A DNA stretch of 64,000 nucleotides, taken from contig NC_079478.1 in assembly GCF_026230105.1 (NCBI RefSeq), positions 30,023,653-30,087,652 on the forward strand, given 5' to 3'. Made by a program: the position numbers and the translations under genes. This document shows, piece after piece, positions 45,546 to 58,289 of the stretch. Position 1 is the first letter of the stretch, and every line of letters starts with the position of its first letter. Origin of the DNA: Diorhabda sublineata. Taxonomy: Eukaryota; Arthropoda; Insecta; Coleoptera; Chrysomelidae. The notes below the pieces were generated by a model. The model was not told the origin of the DNA and did no database searches. It was given only the letters and a program-made list of their open reading frames with translations.

Positions 45546-48500
45546 GTCACTCGACTTATTGACTGATGTGTTACATAACTTCCAAATATTCTTTTCAAAT
45601 ATTTGAATAACCTTCACATCGAACTGATAAACTTGAAATTTCACAAAATTATTGGATTTTTTATCAGTTTCACAATTCAAATTTCAATATATTCATGATA
45701 ATGTTAATTTTTAGAAAATTTGTTCTTTTGAATAAGGAACATAATTCTACAATTACTTCAATTATTTCAATCTAAAGGCTGACTATTAATGTATGCAAAA
45801 GTCAATCGATGGACGGGTTATATTTGATTAGGATAATGAGATATCTGCTTGGTATATCCGCTAGGTCCATGATTGACTAATATTTACTTAAGGCTACTTC
45901 CACAGACAATTCTCATTTCCTGATGTTTATTATTCAATTCATCTCAATATTTATTTATAGACAAAATGTGAAAAAATACAGGGATTGCACCCCTAGGTTT
46001 TCAATTAAAAACCTACATTTGTTTTGTTCTTATATTGTCACCTGAAATTTTTACATAGATCAATAACAAGTATTTAGTTTCCAGAGTTTGTTAAGGTGTC
46101 GATTCCCTCACTAGGCTTTTAAGAAGTAATCGATTCTTTCGTCTAATCGAATCGGTTTTTGAAAAATCGTTACTTTTTCTATACCTTTGATATCGACACT
46201 ACTGATGGATCGTAACTGCAAGAGAAGATGTGTAATCTGTTGAACATTTTCAATGCTAAGGGGTATTCTGGTCTAGAAATTTGAAAAAATCGATTTTTAT
46301 TGCATATTTTCAAAGCTTAAGAATAAGTCCTTAAGCAGAATTCAAGAAATTCGTATCATTTCCGGAGATACAGTAGATTTTGTCACGTTTTTTTGTTGTT
46401 TCTTATCTCTATCGCGTTTACTTTGGATTTTAAAATTCTCGATTTGGAGTATTTTTTAAAAATTCTAAAAGGTAAAAAAAATGGAAAGAAAAAAGTAATT
46501 TTTAATGTTGATGCCATTTTGTGGAGAATTTTTTTTGCTAAGGTCATTGCGATTGCGACCTCTTTAGAGATCAAGAATTTTCCAATTTTTTTTGTTCCAG
46601 ATCCCTGTGAGGGCTGGAATGATGTCAACCAGAGTGCATCGTTTTTTCTAGCCTCTATTTTACTTGCCTGTTATTTATTGAAAGTGGCCCAACAAACCTT
46701 CGTTCGGGGTCTTTGATCGAATTGAAGACATTACCAGCCGACAATGGTAAGTGTAATTAAACAGTCTCTCACTTTCACATACCTTGAATTATTAAAATTT
46801 AGTAATACGTATAAATTTCAATTGATTTAAATATTAACCGATCAACAAATAGGTACCATAAAAGTTTTGGTATCCAAACTAATCCGATAAGTCCTACCGA
46901 ACCATGTAACAACCGAAAATTCCAGATATACAATTATGTCTCTGAACACCTAAACTAATACCAAGTAACTACGTTCCGAGGACAACCAATTTTCCGCGGA
47001 CTAGCACCGGAGTGTCATCATCCTTCACGTCCCATGAACACAAAGTCATTTGAGAAGTCAACGAATATATTTACATAATAGTTGCATAAACTATAGTCTA
47101 TTTCACGAACTAGAGAGTAATGAAACCTACTTACTAATCCAAAACTTAGTACGGTCTTCTTAAATATTAGTATATAATAATATAGATATTTATAAGTTTT
47201 CATGAATGTACGTAAGTTGATACAAGTTTTTGGAAATTTGTTGGTGTTTTATAACCATAACCTGTATAGAACAATAGAAAAATATTTGAATTAGTCAAAA
47301 GCCTGATGTATATCAAAGAACACAAAGCATTATAATAGGATCTGTGAGTGAATATTTTCAATAAATGTTAAGAATTTTATTTCAGTTCAATTTCAAACAT
47401 CATTTTTCCAAATTGTGTATTCTAACCAGTTTAGTTGCATCTTGCAACGTGCAGTGTGCAATCTATTGTGAATGTGGCTAGTTTCAAACATCACGGACAG
47501 CTCCAGATAGAAAATTTTAATATCAAAAGATTTCGCTGCAAAAGGCATTCCAGAAAGGAGAGATATTGTAGTATAAAGAATAATTATTTACTTTACTTAA
47601 GGACTATGAAGGTAATGAGAAACCAAACGAAAAGTATATTTTTGTTTGTTATTGGTGGATCCAACTAAATTTTTTTTTTTATATTGATCACTTATCAATT
47701 TTCAACTCTAAGAGCTTCGAAGAGCGTATTTTTGCTAATAACTATGAAATTTCTTCTTAAATGGTAATTAGTTAACAAATAGTGATTGAAAACTGAGTGG
47801 ACGACAACAAATTGGTAACTTTCGTGGTGAGAGATGTTAAGAATTTCGGGTAGTTGATTTTATTGGAAAATATCACAACCTAACCAAAGTTTCATTAAAA
47901 GTAATTTGACGATAAAGAGAGAGAGCACTAGAATATATAATAAAGTTCTTAAGTCCGAAACTATGGTAGCAGAAGGTTTGAAGGATAGCCTACAGGGCCA
48001 ACTGTTTTTCCTCATATTCGGTTTATAAGAATACCGGTTAGAAACCCATCGATTTATGGTTATATAATTTGTTGCTGACTCTTGTTTTATCAATGGTCGT
48101 AAATATGATAAAGGACAAAATGAGTTTTTCATTTACTAATGGGAAAATGCGGGTTGAGCTTTAGTTTTGATTAAATATTTTTTAAGTGGGGTCTTTCAGC
48201 AACAAATTTTGGTTAATTTTAAGTTTCTGTTCTTTAATATTCACTTATTGTCAGTTCAAAATCTAATTAGTATGAATGAGCAAGCAAATAATTCTAAAAA
48301 AAATTTTTCTGCTCAGTTTACACTGCCAGTTTTATGAAGCTACAACTTGTATAACTACACCAAAATCGACAGGAGTTGATATTAAATCAAATCACTGTTT
48401 TTCTATGAAAGCCATTCACGAAGTACTTAAATGCAGTGGTGATGATCATTTAATGTTTCTTCGAATCCAATGATATATTATTCAACAAGCTTATGTGTTG

Positions 48501-48829
48501 TTAACACGCACTTTCGTGGATAATTATCATTATATGTGTTCAGAATCCATTATTTTTTTATTTCTTGTTTATTAATACATTATGTAACAATATATCATAA
48601 GCAGAAATCATCAGAAATAATCAAATCAACCCCCGAATAAAACAAGGTAGGTTTCTGTAAATGAGAAAATTTATTCTGAAAACCAGAAGAAAATAGAATA
48701 ATGTCGGAAGAAAAGAATTTTAACAAAATGCCAAATCTTTGTTTATACAAATAATTTAATCCTCATAGTCAGTAAAACAAAGAATCTTGCTATATTTTAA
48801 AGGAAGTAACAGTGAAAATATTTCATACT
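45546..48829. other. Long A+T-rich interval with one unusual 107-codon ORF
   Basis: Plus ORF 46393-46716 overlaps an 81-codon minus ORF at 46383-46628 whose product is lysine-rich. The plus product has two hydrophobic stretches and no motif I recognise. A stretch near 46260-46330 (AAATTTGAAAAAATCGATTT) looks like a repeat I have seen in insect genomes but cannot name. Other short ORFs are anonymous. Confidence 0.35.
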
Positions 48830-49330
48830 GACGAGAATAAACCAAGTAAAAGAAAATGAGAACTTACAGACATAAAAATAGGATTTCATAAGATTGATGA
48901 AATCGAATATCTGAGTGTTATTGTAACAACAACCAAAAGGAATTAGAAAATAATAAAGAGAAAGGAAATCCAGCAACTGACGCAATGTAGAGAATATGGA
49001 TATAGAACATCACGACAGTTGCTAGAGGACAGTAATCCAAGTATATTGTATGGAGCGAGAAATGTGTATTCAAAATTAATTTAAAAAAATGAAGATGAAA
49101 TGAAATGAGCAAAAATGCGTGAGAAAGTCTTCCATTTAGTAGAAGCTGAAAACGTAAGAAAAACACATTTGAAAATGAGGAACTTATATGAGAAATAAGA
49201 AATTGGTCGTTTAATTGAAGCAATTAGATTATGATGACGCAACATTGGTCAAATATGAGCTGGTAGGAGTATATCCAGAGGGAAGTGGATACAAACCTTG
49301 GATGAGGATCTACAGAATATCGAGTAGGTA
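48830..49330 (+). mobile_element. LINE C-terminal region, heavily decayed
   Basis: The plus strand, across frames, gives KIDEIEYLSVIVTTTK (F-K-Y-L-G-x-x-I-T region), NPSILYGARNVYSK (R-P-x-x-x-Y-G-A-E-x-W), LYEK with EIGRLIEAIRL (the N-x-E-L-Y-x-x-Y-x-x-x-x-I-x-x-x-I-x-x-x-R-L block) and GKWIQTLDEDLQNIE (49278-49323, the R-W-x-D-x-V-x-x-D-L terminal block). Order and spacing fit a LINE of the type ending in such a box. Each block alone is weak; together they are convincing enough to call. Confidence 0.5.
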
Positions 49331-49477
49331 AAATATAAAATAAAATATATTTTCTAAGTGCTCTTTTGATATATTATCAAATTTTGAAATTCTGTTTACC
49401 AGAAAAAATCTACCGTTCCTCGATGCTTTCTGATGTCTTTAGTTCTAAGTTGGTACTTTTCGAATAGCTGATGATAT

Positions 49478-49592
49478 TCATATTGAACACCCTGTATACA
49501 CTACCACTATACCAATACACACAATTACAGAGTTTGCTGCAGTCAGTGTAATTGTGAGTGTTGGTGTAGTGGTAAACAGTCTGTTCAGTACG
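49478..49592. mobile_element. Palindromic pair of Penelope-like tips
   Basis: Left arm 49499-49530 (CACTACCACTATACCAATAC, then ACACAATTACAG) and right arm 49544-49574 (CAGTGTAATTGTGAGTGTTG, then GTGTAGTGGTA) are inverted copies separated by about 13 bases. Both match the terminal block of the elements at 25.5 and 33.4 kb. The outer flank GATATTCATATTGAACAC (49473-49490) also matches the sequence just outside the tips there. So two tips are joined head to head with no body between them. Confidence 0.7.
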
Positions 49593-49794
49593 TCTTTAGT
49601 TCTTTTCTTGTACTATTCTCTGACCTCCAATTTAGAAATACTAATCCCCTGCTTACACATTATACAACTTTGTATTTCTCTCGATTTTATAAATTCCAAT
49701 TTTTGAAGGTTGCGAATTGCAGAAAACGCGTTCCTGCGAAGAAAACATTTTTGTTCTAGACACAATTATAAATATTTATTAACGCCTGCCCTCT

Positions 49795-50660
49795 TTGAAA
49801 TTATTTCCACTATTTGTTGATTTGAAGAAAACATTTGACTGTGTAGAGCATGCTTTATTCTGGGAATAATTATTCGATGTTGGAGTGGGTGCAAAAATTA
49901 TATGGATACTTAAACTTACCTATAACTTCGAAAAAATTAAAATTCTACAAGGAGATACCCTGAGCTCCTTGTTATTCTCTCTCTTTATCTTAGACTTGGG
50001 AGTCTACTTTCAAAATCATGGTGCTAAAGGAGTAACTTTGGATAACAATGAAAATATTAATATGTTTAATACTTTACGCCGATGATATGGTCTTATTTGC
50101 AGAGTCTCAAATGAAGCTGAAAACAATCCTAAAGATTATGGATTCCTTCTGTAAAAATTTTAAGCTGGCAGTAAATCCCAACAAAATTTAAATATTGGTT
50201 TTGCGTAGGAGCGCTAATATAAGTCGACAGCCACAATTTCGTTATAAATAAGCTGCTGTTGAGCTCTCGAATACCTATAAATATTTGGGAACCAACCTCA
50301 CATCTGAAAATCGTCTTCTCCATCACATCTGGAATAGTTTTCATCTTATTACAAGTGATCTGGTTCGTCATGTATATCTCTAAAAGCTCTATCTGCTTCT
50401 TCTAAGTTAGTGGCATTTCATCAGATTGAAGTCAACAAAATTTCAAATGCTTTAGACATTAGTTGCACGGATTGTTCTATTTTGAATACTAAGGGCATTT
50501 TTCCAACAGTTTGGAAACAGATACATCAAACAGTTTCTACAATCTTTGCGAAAGATCAACATGTTCTTATCTTTAAGCCCAATGAATTGTTTCAAAGCCG
50601 CATTTATGACATACTCTAAGTTGATATTAAGATGTGCTTTTAATCAAGAAACCGCTTAGC
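49795..50660 (+). mobile_element. LINE reverse transcriptase relic
   Basis: The plus strand reads DLKKTFDCVEHALFWE (49815, motif A), FDVGVGAKIIWILKLTYN and LQGDTLSSLLFSLFILDLGV (49945-50005, motif B). It continues with GAKGVTLDNNENINM and YADDMVLFAESQMKLK (50075-50120, motif C with intact DD). FCKNFKLAVNPNKI and LSNTYKYLGTNLTSEN follow. Downstream, to about 50660, are leucine-rich residues of the post-RT region. The catalytic motif is intact, but stops lie between blocks. The endonuclease is not seen upstream. It is a different family from the 41.5 and 54.1 kb copies. Confidence 0.75.
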
Positions 50661-51169
50661 CGCTGAAATCGACATCGAAAAATTCATATTTCTTCCTAAG
50701 ATACCAATTTATGAAGACAAATCGTAATTCTAGGTGTGCACTTTGTTGAAATTATTAATTATTCCAACAAATCTGGAAAAAACGCATTATCATCTTATTC
50801 CTAGTTCCGCATTCTCTAGAAGTGCCATTTCTATTCGACAGATACTACTGAATCAAATATATTTATAATTTCAGCCCTAACTTCTATTGAACCGTGTGAT
50901 AATTGTTCTGCGCACGAGTCATTTTGATTCAATTTGTATGATTCATTCAAATGAATAAAGACATGTTTCATTAACTGTTAAGTTAACCACTATAACCATG
51001 GTTATGTATTCACCACAAACGCTCAATATAGAATTTAGTACTGATGATCTGTTAGGTGTAGTGGGTATGTGGGATGTGTTCAAAATCTGTCCTCTTTTAG
51101 ATCAATAATACGTTGTTGAAATATTAAACCGAAATCTTCCTATAGAAAAATTGATTATCAAGTTACAGA
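50661..51169. other. A+T-rich spacer, possibly decayed LINE tail
   Basis: Bases 50661-50870 may continue the LINE. The remainder holds nothing I recognise. Confidence 0.4.
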
Positions 51170-52040
51170 GCTAATTTGTTTTTAGTTTCTTCAGATTGTT
51201 TCCATCACACTCTACACACTTTTACCAAATAAATAAAGTCGAATGGTGATTTATCCGGACTATGAGGAGGGTTTTCCAGTGTTTCACAACCCAATTCTTC
51301 TAACGTTCCATGGTAAGACGAGGTGTATACGGTCTGACGATGTCTTGCAGCTATATCGTACTACGGATTGGAATATCACGTCGTTTTGATCTGTAGACAG
51401 GTTTTTTCACCGCGTTTTTTATGAAGTTACTATACTACTGCGTGTCCATGGTTCATTGCTAAGTGAAAATCAACCACAATTACTTTGCCCGGAAACACAG
51501 TACAAAACACCTTCCCCGTTGACATTGTATCCTCCTCTTTAAATGGCACACCTTCGTCTTTCTTCCTCTACTTCGTAGTGTCATAGAGGAGCGTTTACTC
51601 TATGAAATCTAATGGTGTACGTCTCGTCTATGGTGAATATTCAGTCCTTTTCATAGGACCACATGCATAATTCCCAGCGCCTCAATTTCTGCTCAAAAGT
51701 CTTACCCTTATGCCCATTTCTTCAGCCATATTGCGTACAGTATAGCGTCGATTGTCCAGAGTTTTTCTACAGCACTGATGTTCTTATCGGTAACACTTGT
51801 TCTGAGACGCTGAGCGAGCATGTAGCAAATTTTCCACCACACTCTCGAGAGGGTAACACAATTCATACACTTGACTCTTGGAGAGGTACTCATTCTCGAA
51901 TAGATCGAGTGATTTTCGATAAATGTTATCATTGATTCAAAAACAGATAATGATGCGTCGCACAACAGACGCTGGTACATGCTCCTCGCTCATAATTATT
52001 AGTACTCTTAAAAGAGTTTCTGATGTTCTCTCCATTCTAC
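51170..52040 (-). mobile_element. Mariner-like transposase, full length in outline but badly decayed
   Basis: On the minus strand the N-terminal region reads VEKLWTIDAI (about 51750-51780), and in the next frame RRYTVRNMAEEMGI. Kinase-like short blocks follow, then a segment matching S-x-G-K-V-F-C-T-V-F (51500-51540) and FHLAMNHGHAVV. TLEELGCETLENPPHSPDKS and PFDF (51250-51300) form the third catalytic region, S-P-D-L-A-P-S-D-F. At least four frame changes occur. The second catalytic D motif is lost in a stretch reading RHRQTVYTSS. It is related to mariner, but distinct from the 4.4 and 45.0 kb copies. Confidence 0.65.
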
Positions 52041-52249
52041 AACAAAGCAGTCAGTTTCACAACACTAAATTTTTCGCGTATTTATTCAAAAATTAATAAT
52101 AATAATTAATAAGTTAATACTTCACAGTAACACATTCCAAGAGTTGAATAATTTTTCTCGGTTGCCTAAATTCAATGTGATACATACAATAACTTTATTT
52201 TCCATTTAGCTTCGGGATTTGAATGTATATTATGTTTTATATAGTAATA
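52041..52249. other. A+T-rich spacer
   Basis: I see nothing between the mariner and a possible Jockey fragment. Confidence 0.5.
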
Positions 52250-52470
52250 ATGCAAAACGTCTAAATAATGCCTAAATATTTGGCAATCTCCATTATTAAT
52301 ATTGATTCCGTTGATTTTCATCGTTTTTACATTGGTTAATCTTTTATTAATGACATCTATACGTACAGATTGCTATTCATCAAGTTTGAAGTTTTGGCGC
52401 AATTAGTAATGTAATGTCATCAGTAAATGTAGCTATCATTCTTTCTTTCTTGATTTGAAATATGGTTAAA
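52250..52470 (-). mobile_element. Possible Jockey-type reverse transcriptase fragment
   Basis: The minus strand reads MIATFTDDITLLIAPKLQT (about 52395-52450), resembling motif C A-T-Y-A-D-D-T-A-L-L-A. Then KTMKINGINI and a frame with AKYLGI near 52270 fit the V-x-I-N-G-x-x-I-P-x-x-x-x-x-K-Y-L-G-I block. The region between is damaged. It is short, so I hold it loosely. Confidence 0.4.
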
Positions 52471-53429
52471 TTAGCGTGAAAAATAACCTGCTGAAAACTG
52501 AAAACTTTCATAATAATATACGAACTATTTTGTCGAGTTAACTTTTGTAGGTAATCTCAAATATTAGCGTTGGTTAAGTCCCAGAATGTTCAACGTCATC
52601 CGCATTCTTTTAAAAACAAACTACCATTTATAAAGCAACTGTTTTTTCACGTAAAAATAGTATTTAATTGACACTATAAATTCTCCATTTTTATTCAAAA
52701 ACAGTTTCGTTTATGAGTATTGGTAAATGTAAAATTTTGACATCATAAACTTGGAGAAAACTAATAATGAAATCGCCACGCCATAGAAATAATTCACTAA
52801 AGCCACCCTGGTTATATGGATATATTTCGCATTTATGTCTGAAGCTATGTTAAAATTAGTCTCGTAGTGTATAATTTGAGGACATACATAAGTGTTTTTA
52901 TTTATTTTTATCTGTTAGATACCTAGCAATTACGTTTATTGCATGTCGTCTTTTAGACTATTAACTACATCGACTTGGCGTCCATGCTTATTTAATATTC
53001 TAGGTGTAAAATAGCATTTCCGTAGGAGAAATCGATCGTAAACAAAATAAAGACAAAGACTATTGGGAAGAAGTGTATTGTGACAAGGAATTATTGCTTC
53101 CTGATAACGTAATTATTAATGTTGTAACTGTGATTTTTTAGTTTAATTTTGAAATTAGTTACGTTGAAAACATCGTTTGTTCCAAGAAAATCATTTTCAG
53201 TTAATTTATAAAGAATAATATAAAGTGTGAATTGATTATTTTTCGAGACTTGAAATATGGATGATGATATATAATAGGTTTATTCGTATTCTTGAATATT
53301 TTAGAATTTACCCTCCAATCCAATCATTGGAATGAAAAATCACTTGATACAAATATAGCCTGTTAAAAAATCCAAATTCAAATCAAAGATTGAGATCTTC
53401 AGTGTCAGCACGTGTTTTCAATATACATA
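52471..53429. other. A+T-rich interval, no gene recognised
   Basis: No motif, repeat or RNA gene is seen. Confidence 0.5.
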
Positions 53430-54080
53430 GGTAAGCTGGAAATTAAAGTCGCCTTATTGAATTAAATTCAAACGCATATATTTTTCACAAGTTTTTATTT
53501 TTACTTGAAAATTAATAACCTCCGTTATCAACAATAATTTGCCATCTAATGTACAAATTTTGAATGTATTCTTATAAAAATCAATCGGTTTTCGGATAAA
53601 ACAACTCCTATTTTTAAAATTATTAAATTTTTCATCCATAAGAAAAATTTACAGCGATCGGAATAAAGGGAAATTCAAAGGTATGATATCAGAACAGTAT
53701 GGTGTGTAAAACGGTACTACACACCTCAATGCATTAATGTTTCCCAAGGTTCGTCTTTCATAGTGCGGGCTTGCATTGTCTAATTTTATGATAGCATACT
53801 TTTCGATTGATCCTTGGTTCACCCAATACCATTACACTATCAATAGACCACTATAAAAACCTGCATTAACAATTTGTTCAGGTTTTAGCTCTTCAAAATG
53901 AACAACTTCACGTATAATGAACCAAATACATGAAAGTGCTTTTTTGACAAGAAAAACCAGCTTCGCAGTATTTTATAATGATACATTTCGACTGCCTTTA
54001 GATTTATCATATAAAACCCATTCTCAGTCTCCGGTGATCAGGTAATCAAAACACATTGAAGCAAAATTGTATGTGATGGA
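53430..54080 (-). mobile_element. Mariner transposase C-terminal two thirds
   Basis: The minus strand begins near 54060 with MCFDYLITGD then EWVLYDKSKGSRNV, the D-E-K-W-V-x-Y-D region with the catalytic-block E lost to a stop. It continues with VHFEELKPEQIVNAGFYSGL (V-x-H-x-E-x-L-x-P-x-Q-T-V-N-A), IIKLDNASPHYERRTLGNIN (second catalytic D in D-N-A-x-P-H) and LRCVVPFYTP. Near 53500-53560 the extreme C-terminus YIRWQIIVDNGGY is followed by a stop. The segment with the third catalytic D is deleted between about 53700 and 53640. A candidate TIR, TAGGTAAGCTGG, lies near 53429. Confidence 0.75.
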
Positions 54081-54119
54081 TCAGTTGGCTTATTTTTCCA
54101 ATCTACTACATATGGAAAC

Positions 54120-54960
54120 GAAAATCGACAGAAGAATGCAACATCTTAAGAAGGGTCAGACAAGGTTGCATACTCTCTCCACTTCACATTAATTTGTATT
54201 CAGATAAGATCTTCAAGCAAGCTAGACACAATTTATGACATAGAATGGTAAACTTATAAATATAATCAGATACGCAGACGATACAGTTGTTCTGTGTGAC
54301 GACTTGAATGGACTGCAGTGCCTTTTAAACGCCATTGACAGAGTGGGAAGAGAGATGGGCCGTACCATGACAAACAGCTACAGGTAAATGGACAAACGAT
54401 TCAAAGAGTGTTCAGTTTCAAATATCTTGGTTGCTACATTACTGAACAACTGAATCCCGATAAGAAAATAAAATTAGTAGTATTGAGATAGCTCGTGCAA
54501 CATTTTTCAAAATGAGATCACTCTTCTCTAATGATAATTCAAAATTTCAACTCCGAAACGGTTAAATATGGTCAGATGTCTTATATGTTGTCGAAGGACA
54601 TTAAAAATATCTACTATTAATCGTTTAGAGATACCGTGGACATTTATGCAAACAAACGATGCAGTCCTTAACAGAGCAAATTCGGTTCGTGAGTTGGTGG
54701 ATAACATTAAATGTAGGAAAATTGATTATTTGGGACACATAATGCATGGTAGCCGGTTTAATATTCTCCGGTTGATTATGATGGATTAAGTTGGAGATAG
54801 TAGAGGAATTGGAAAGAAACAAGCCTCTTGGTTGAAGAATATTAGAGAATGGACTGGGATAAGAGAAGCAGGACAGTTATTTATACTAGCTCAAGATAGA
54901 GAGTGTTTTGCCATCCTCAAGGGGACCTAATACGGCACTCTAAGAAGAAGAAAAGCCTAA
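54120..54960 (+). mobile_element. LINE reverse transcriptase to 3' tail
   Basis: The plus strand reads NILRRVRQGCILSPLHINLY (54141-54200, motif B), then RYADDTVVLCDDLNGLQCLL (54270-54330, motif C with intact DD), QTIQRVFSFKYLGCYITEQL (54400-54455) and IARATFFKMRSLFSNDN. Two frames then give VNRLE, KIDYLGHIMHGSRFNILRLI (54718-54775), GIGRKQASWLKNIREWTG and LFILAQDRE. It ends in AAGAAGAAGAAAAG at about 54939, the same type of tail as at 27.7 kb. Residues show it is the same family as 27.3-27.7 kb. It is 5' truncated and frame-broken. Confidence 0.85.
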
Positions 54961-55289
54961 AACTCTAAAAGATGAGTGTAAAAATTCGATATCTATCATA
55001 CTATTAGTTTGTAAGTAGCATTTTGCTTGAATCAATTTTTTTAAGTAGACAAAATTGATAAATAGCAATTTCGTGTGTTAATTAGACATTGCTCTTGTGC
55101 TAACAAGTCATTTTAATGCCAATCCATGGCTTTCTAAACATTATTGGGACGTTACTTCAGGAAAATTAAGCGGTTTGCTAAGTTTAATCGATGCAATAAA
55201 ATATAGAAACCCCAAAAATATCAAAGAAACGTGGTGGACATCCTGAATTACTATTTGGATATGCCCTTTAGAAACGATAACAAAAACAA
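54961..55289. other. A+T-rich spacer
   Basis: Nothing is recognised. Confidence 0.5.
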
Positions 55290-55615
55290 TGAGTAGATAA
55301 TTCTGTTTGGTGTGTGGAGCTGTGAAATTTTTGCATCGGTTTGTGAAAATGGAGTCCAATCAACAGTTAGCTGAGAAGACTTCTCGTGATGAACCGACTC
55401 TAAAGTCGTGGAATGAAAAAGTCGGGTTGGCAAGGTTAAGTCATCATTATTTTGTGATGAAAATGGTATAAAATCTTTCGGCTATCTTAAAAAGGAGAAA
55501 AGCATAAACAGGTATTATATTATAGTGTTATTATTGTATTTGAAAGACGAAATCGAGAAAAAACGGCCCCATTTGAATAAGAAGAAAGTGATGTAACAAG
55601 TGAATGAAAACCATG
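55290..55615 (+). mobile_element. Mariner transposase core fragment
   Basis: The plus strand reads SRVGKVKSSLFCDENGIKSF (from about 55410), then GYLKKEKSINRYYIIVLLLY and LKDEIEKKRPHLNKKKV (55540-55595). This is the mariner core S-A-G-K-V-M-A-S-V-F-W-D-x-x-G-I-I-F-x-D-Y-L-x-K-G-K-T-I-N up to the point where the second catalytic motif should begin. Instead the sequence reads on without the D-N-A-P-x-H motif. Upstream, 55330-55410 may match the W-T/H-D-E-P-x-P-K linker. It is the same type as the 45.0 kb copy. Confidence 0.7.
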
Positions 55616-57454
55616 GTAAATCATTATCGTCGCAACTGAAGCCTATTGTGAGACCAAAGACAAATCGTAATTTAAAAATGATACAGAAAAATTTCATGGG
55701 GTGTATAATAGTTGTATCGTTCTAGAAGGCAACTATATTGGATAATCAAATCAATTTCCATCGATAAAAGCAAAGATTCCAGCTCTCCGTTACAGTTTTG
55801 TACCCACATCAATTGTAATTTCAACAGAAAAATCATTTAATAATTTTCGATATTATAAAATTTGGGCGACATTTGTAGCAATTAGGATTAATTATATTTT
55901 TCGTTCCAATTATTCATCTTATATCAGCGAAGAAATAACCAAAATTTCTCTGACAAATCTGAAGAAATATCAATTAGTAAAATCAACTTTACAACTATTA
56001 GTTTTTCAATCACACTTCTTATCTTTTCTTATTATTCTATCATTTAGATGCAAACTCATGTACATTTAACATGTTTTATTGCCGACATTAAACAACTTGT
56101 AGTTATCTTTTAGAAATCTCCGCTGAATGATATCTTCTGCGAAAAACAACCATTTCGAAGAATTACCTCGTGTTGTAATTACAACACACCGTTATCAATC
56201 ATTTGAAAATTATTTTAACCCGATAATAAATTACTGCAAATTGTTCTCGCCACCGACAGTTTACACTTTCATTTTTCCGCGTAAGTACATACCGACAATT
56301 ATTTTTTCAGAAAATGCAATCAGCAGTTATGTTGTGGCGTTTCAAACATATAATTACGATAAGAAGACATATTCGACTTCAGGTGATTGAAAATTGAGTC
56401 CAAATGAAATTGCATTATAATTTTAATAATCTTCTGTGACAACTAGACACCAAAATGAATGTGGAATTGTCCCCCTTGTTAATTACCATTTGCCATTTGC
56501 ATTGCCACAGAAACGTTCACATTCGAATTTCTGTCTCCAATATAAAATTTAAAGTTCCATGTATTTGATGATACGTAAATTATTTATACTAAAATTATAT
56601 TGTAATTTGAAATTTTCTTGCTATTTACAATAATATATGAAATAAATTTGAATGTACTGTATATTTTGTTAATTTGCCCACAACACAGAACAATTAGTAT
56701 TTTAGGTACAAAACTAATTTATATCCATTAAGTTCGATACTGACTGACTACCTTCTAATCGTCAAGTAAAGTTTCTCGTTCGCCGATAGCTCACTTATTT
56801 TAATTTTCTTATTGTGCATGACATTATAAGAGTTACTTCTCATGAAAAATGTAGTTGAGAAAAATTCTGCAATAAAAATTTGTTTTCTGGCGAAAATGTT
56901 TCAACTGGGGTGAAATTGTTGCCAACAAGTTTCATCCCGTTGCGATTGGCACTCCCACTGAAACTTCAAACTTTTGCTCAGAACATGATCATAAAGTGGC
57001 TACTATGTTTAAAATGAGGTTTGTTCCAGCAGTATGTTCTGATCATATGACGAACTTTGATACACTATGAATAACTTGACTATAATCTATTACAAATACG
57101 TACCTATGAATTACTGCTAAAACACCCTTGTGGTACATGTGGGAGAGGGAAAAAATTATCGTTTGTTTTATACATTATATTGACATGGATTAGGCTAAAT
57201 TTGGGGGCCCACCCCATAATCTACTGGATAAAATTCAGACTAATACACATTAAGAAATTTCTCTTCCATATTGTCAAGCTAAATGAGTGAGTACTAGAAC
57301 ATGCAAGTAAAGGCCAAGTTTGGATTATTTTTTTGATGCATGAATGTAGTTTAGTCTCAGTTACCACATAAGATGCAAGAATTTGTACCAATCTTTTTTT
57401 GAAAATTGTATAGGAATTGTTCACGTACTGGAAAATTCAGACTTGTAAGTTTCA
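55616..57454. other. A+T-rich interval, no gene recognised
   Basis: Short ORFs such as 56127-56390 and 57221-57424 show no motif. Nothing else is seen. Confidence 0.45.
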
Positions 57455-57680
57455 ACATGGAACTTTCGGTTGAAACTCGTGCATCAATCGCCGAATTAAA
57501 AATACTACAACGTGATAAAATACGATATCCACCAACAGAGTTGGGGACAAAAAACGTTCAAGGAAGCCTCAAATAACAACAACCGTTGAAAATAAGCCTA
57601 TCGTATTGATCATTAGACATTGAAATAAACACTTTTGTTTCGCTTCTTCGCTACATCTGCGCCCAATTAAGGCCAAAGAT
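57455..57680 (+). mobile_element. Tc1-like transposase N-terminal fragment
   Basis: The plus strand reads ELSVETRASIAELKIL (57461-57505), a Tc1-type first helix (L-S-x-E-x-R-A-x-I-x-x-L-K). After a deletion and shift, RVGDKKRSRKPQITTTVENK and PIVLIIR (57538-57610) fit the G-R-x-R-K-x-T-T-x-x-x-D-x-x-I-V-x-x-x-R linker of the second helix-turn-helix. Residues FCFASSLHLRPI may follow. No catalytic domain is present. Confidence 0.45.
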
Positions 57681-58289
57681 TCTATTTAAAATTTATAAAA
57701 ATTTTAATGAAAAATCACAATGTTAATAAGCCCACGGAGCCAAGGAACAAGCCAAAAATGATATTAGTATCTGACGCTGTTAATAATCCTATAGTCGAAG
57801 AAGGAACTACAGTTAGAATAGAAATATCTGTAGTTTATAGATTAAAAACAGAAATCCCCGTTCAATTTTAGCAGTGGTTCTTGACATTATAGGCTCTACA
57901 GACTGAGCACTAAAAGTAGAATTTTGGAGCAATTATATGTAAGATTTCAATTTAGCGTTGAAAGTAAATGATAGTGTTGCTGTTGTCGATTTTTCCATTT
58001 CCCATATTCATTTTGTTCATTAAACTTTCATACAAAAGGAAAGCTTTAGTATTCAGCAAGCTCCTTGAGACCATGGTAAGACCATTCTTTGAGCGAAATC
58101 TCTTTTGGATTCAAACTTTTCCCACGCAGGAATTTCGCCGTGGATCTAAATAAATAGTAATCTGATTATGCAAATCCAGACTAAATGCTAAATGTGATAG
58201 GAGTTTAATAACATTATCTTATTCCACATAACTTTCACATCATACGTATTAGTTATTCACTATATACCTTTGAGAGATCGATTATCTGG
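57681..58289. other. Unassigned A+T-rich sequence
   Basis: The 61-codon ORF at 57968-58153 includes LLETMVRPFFERNLFW but has no match I know. Confidence 0.4.
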
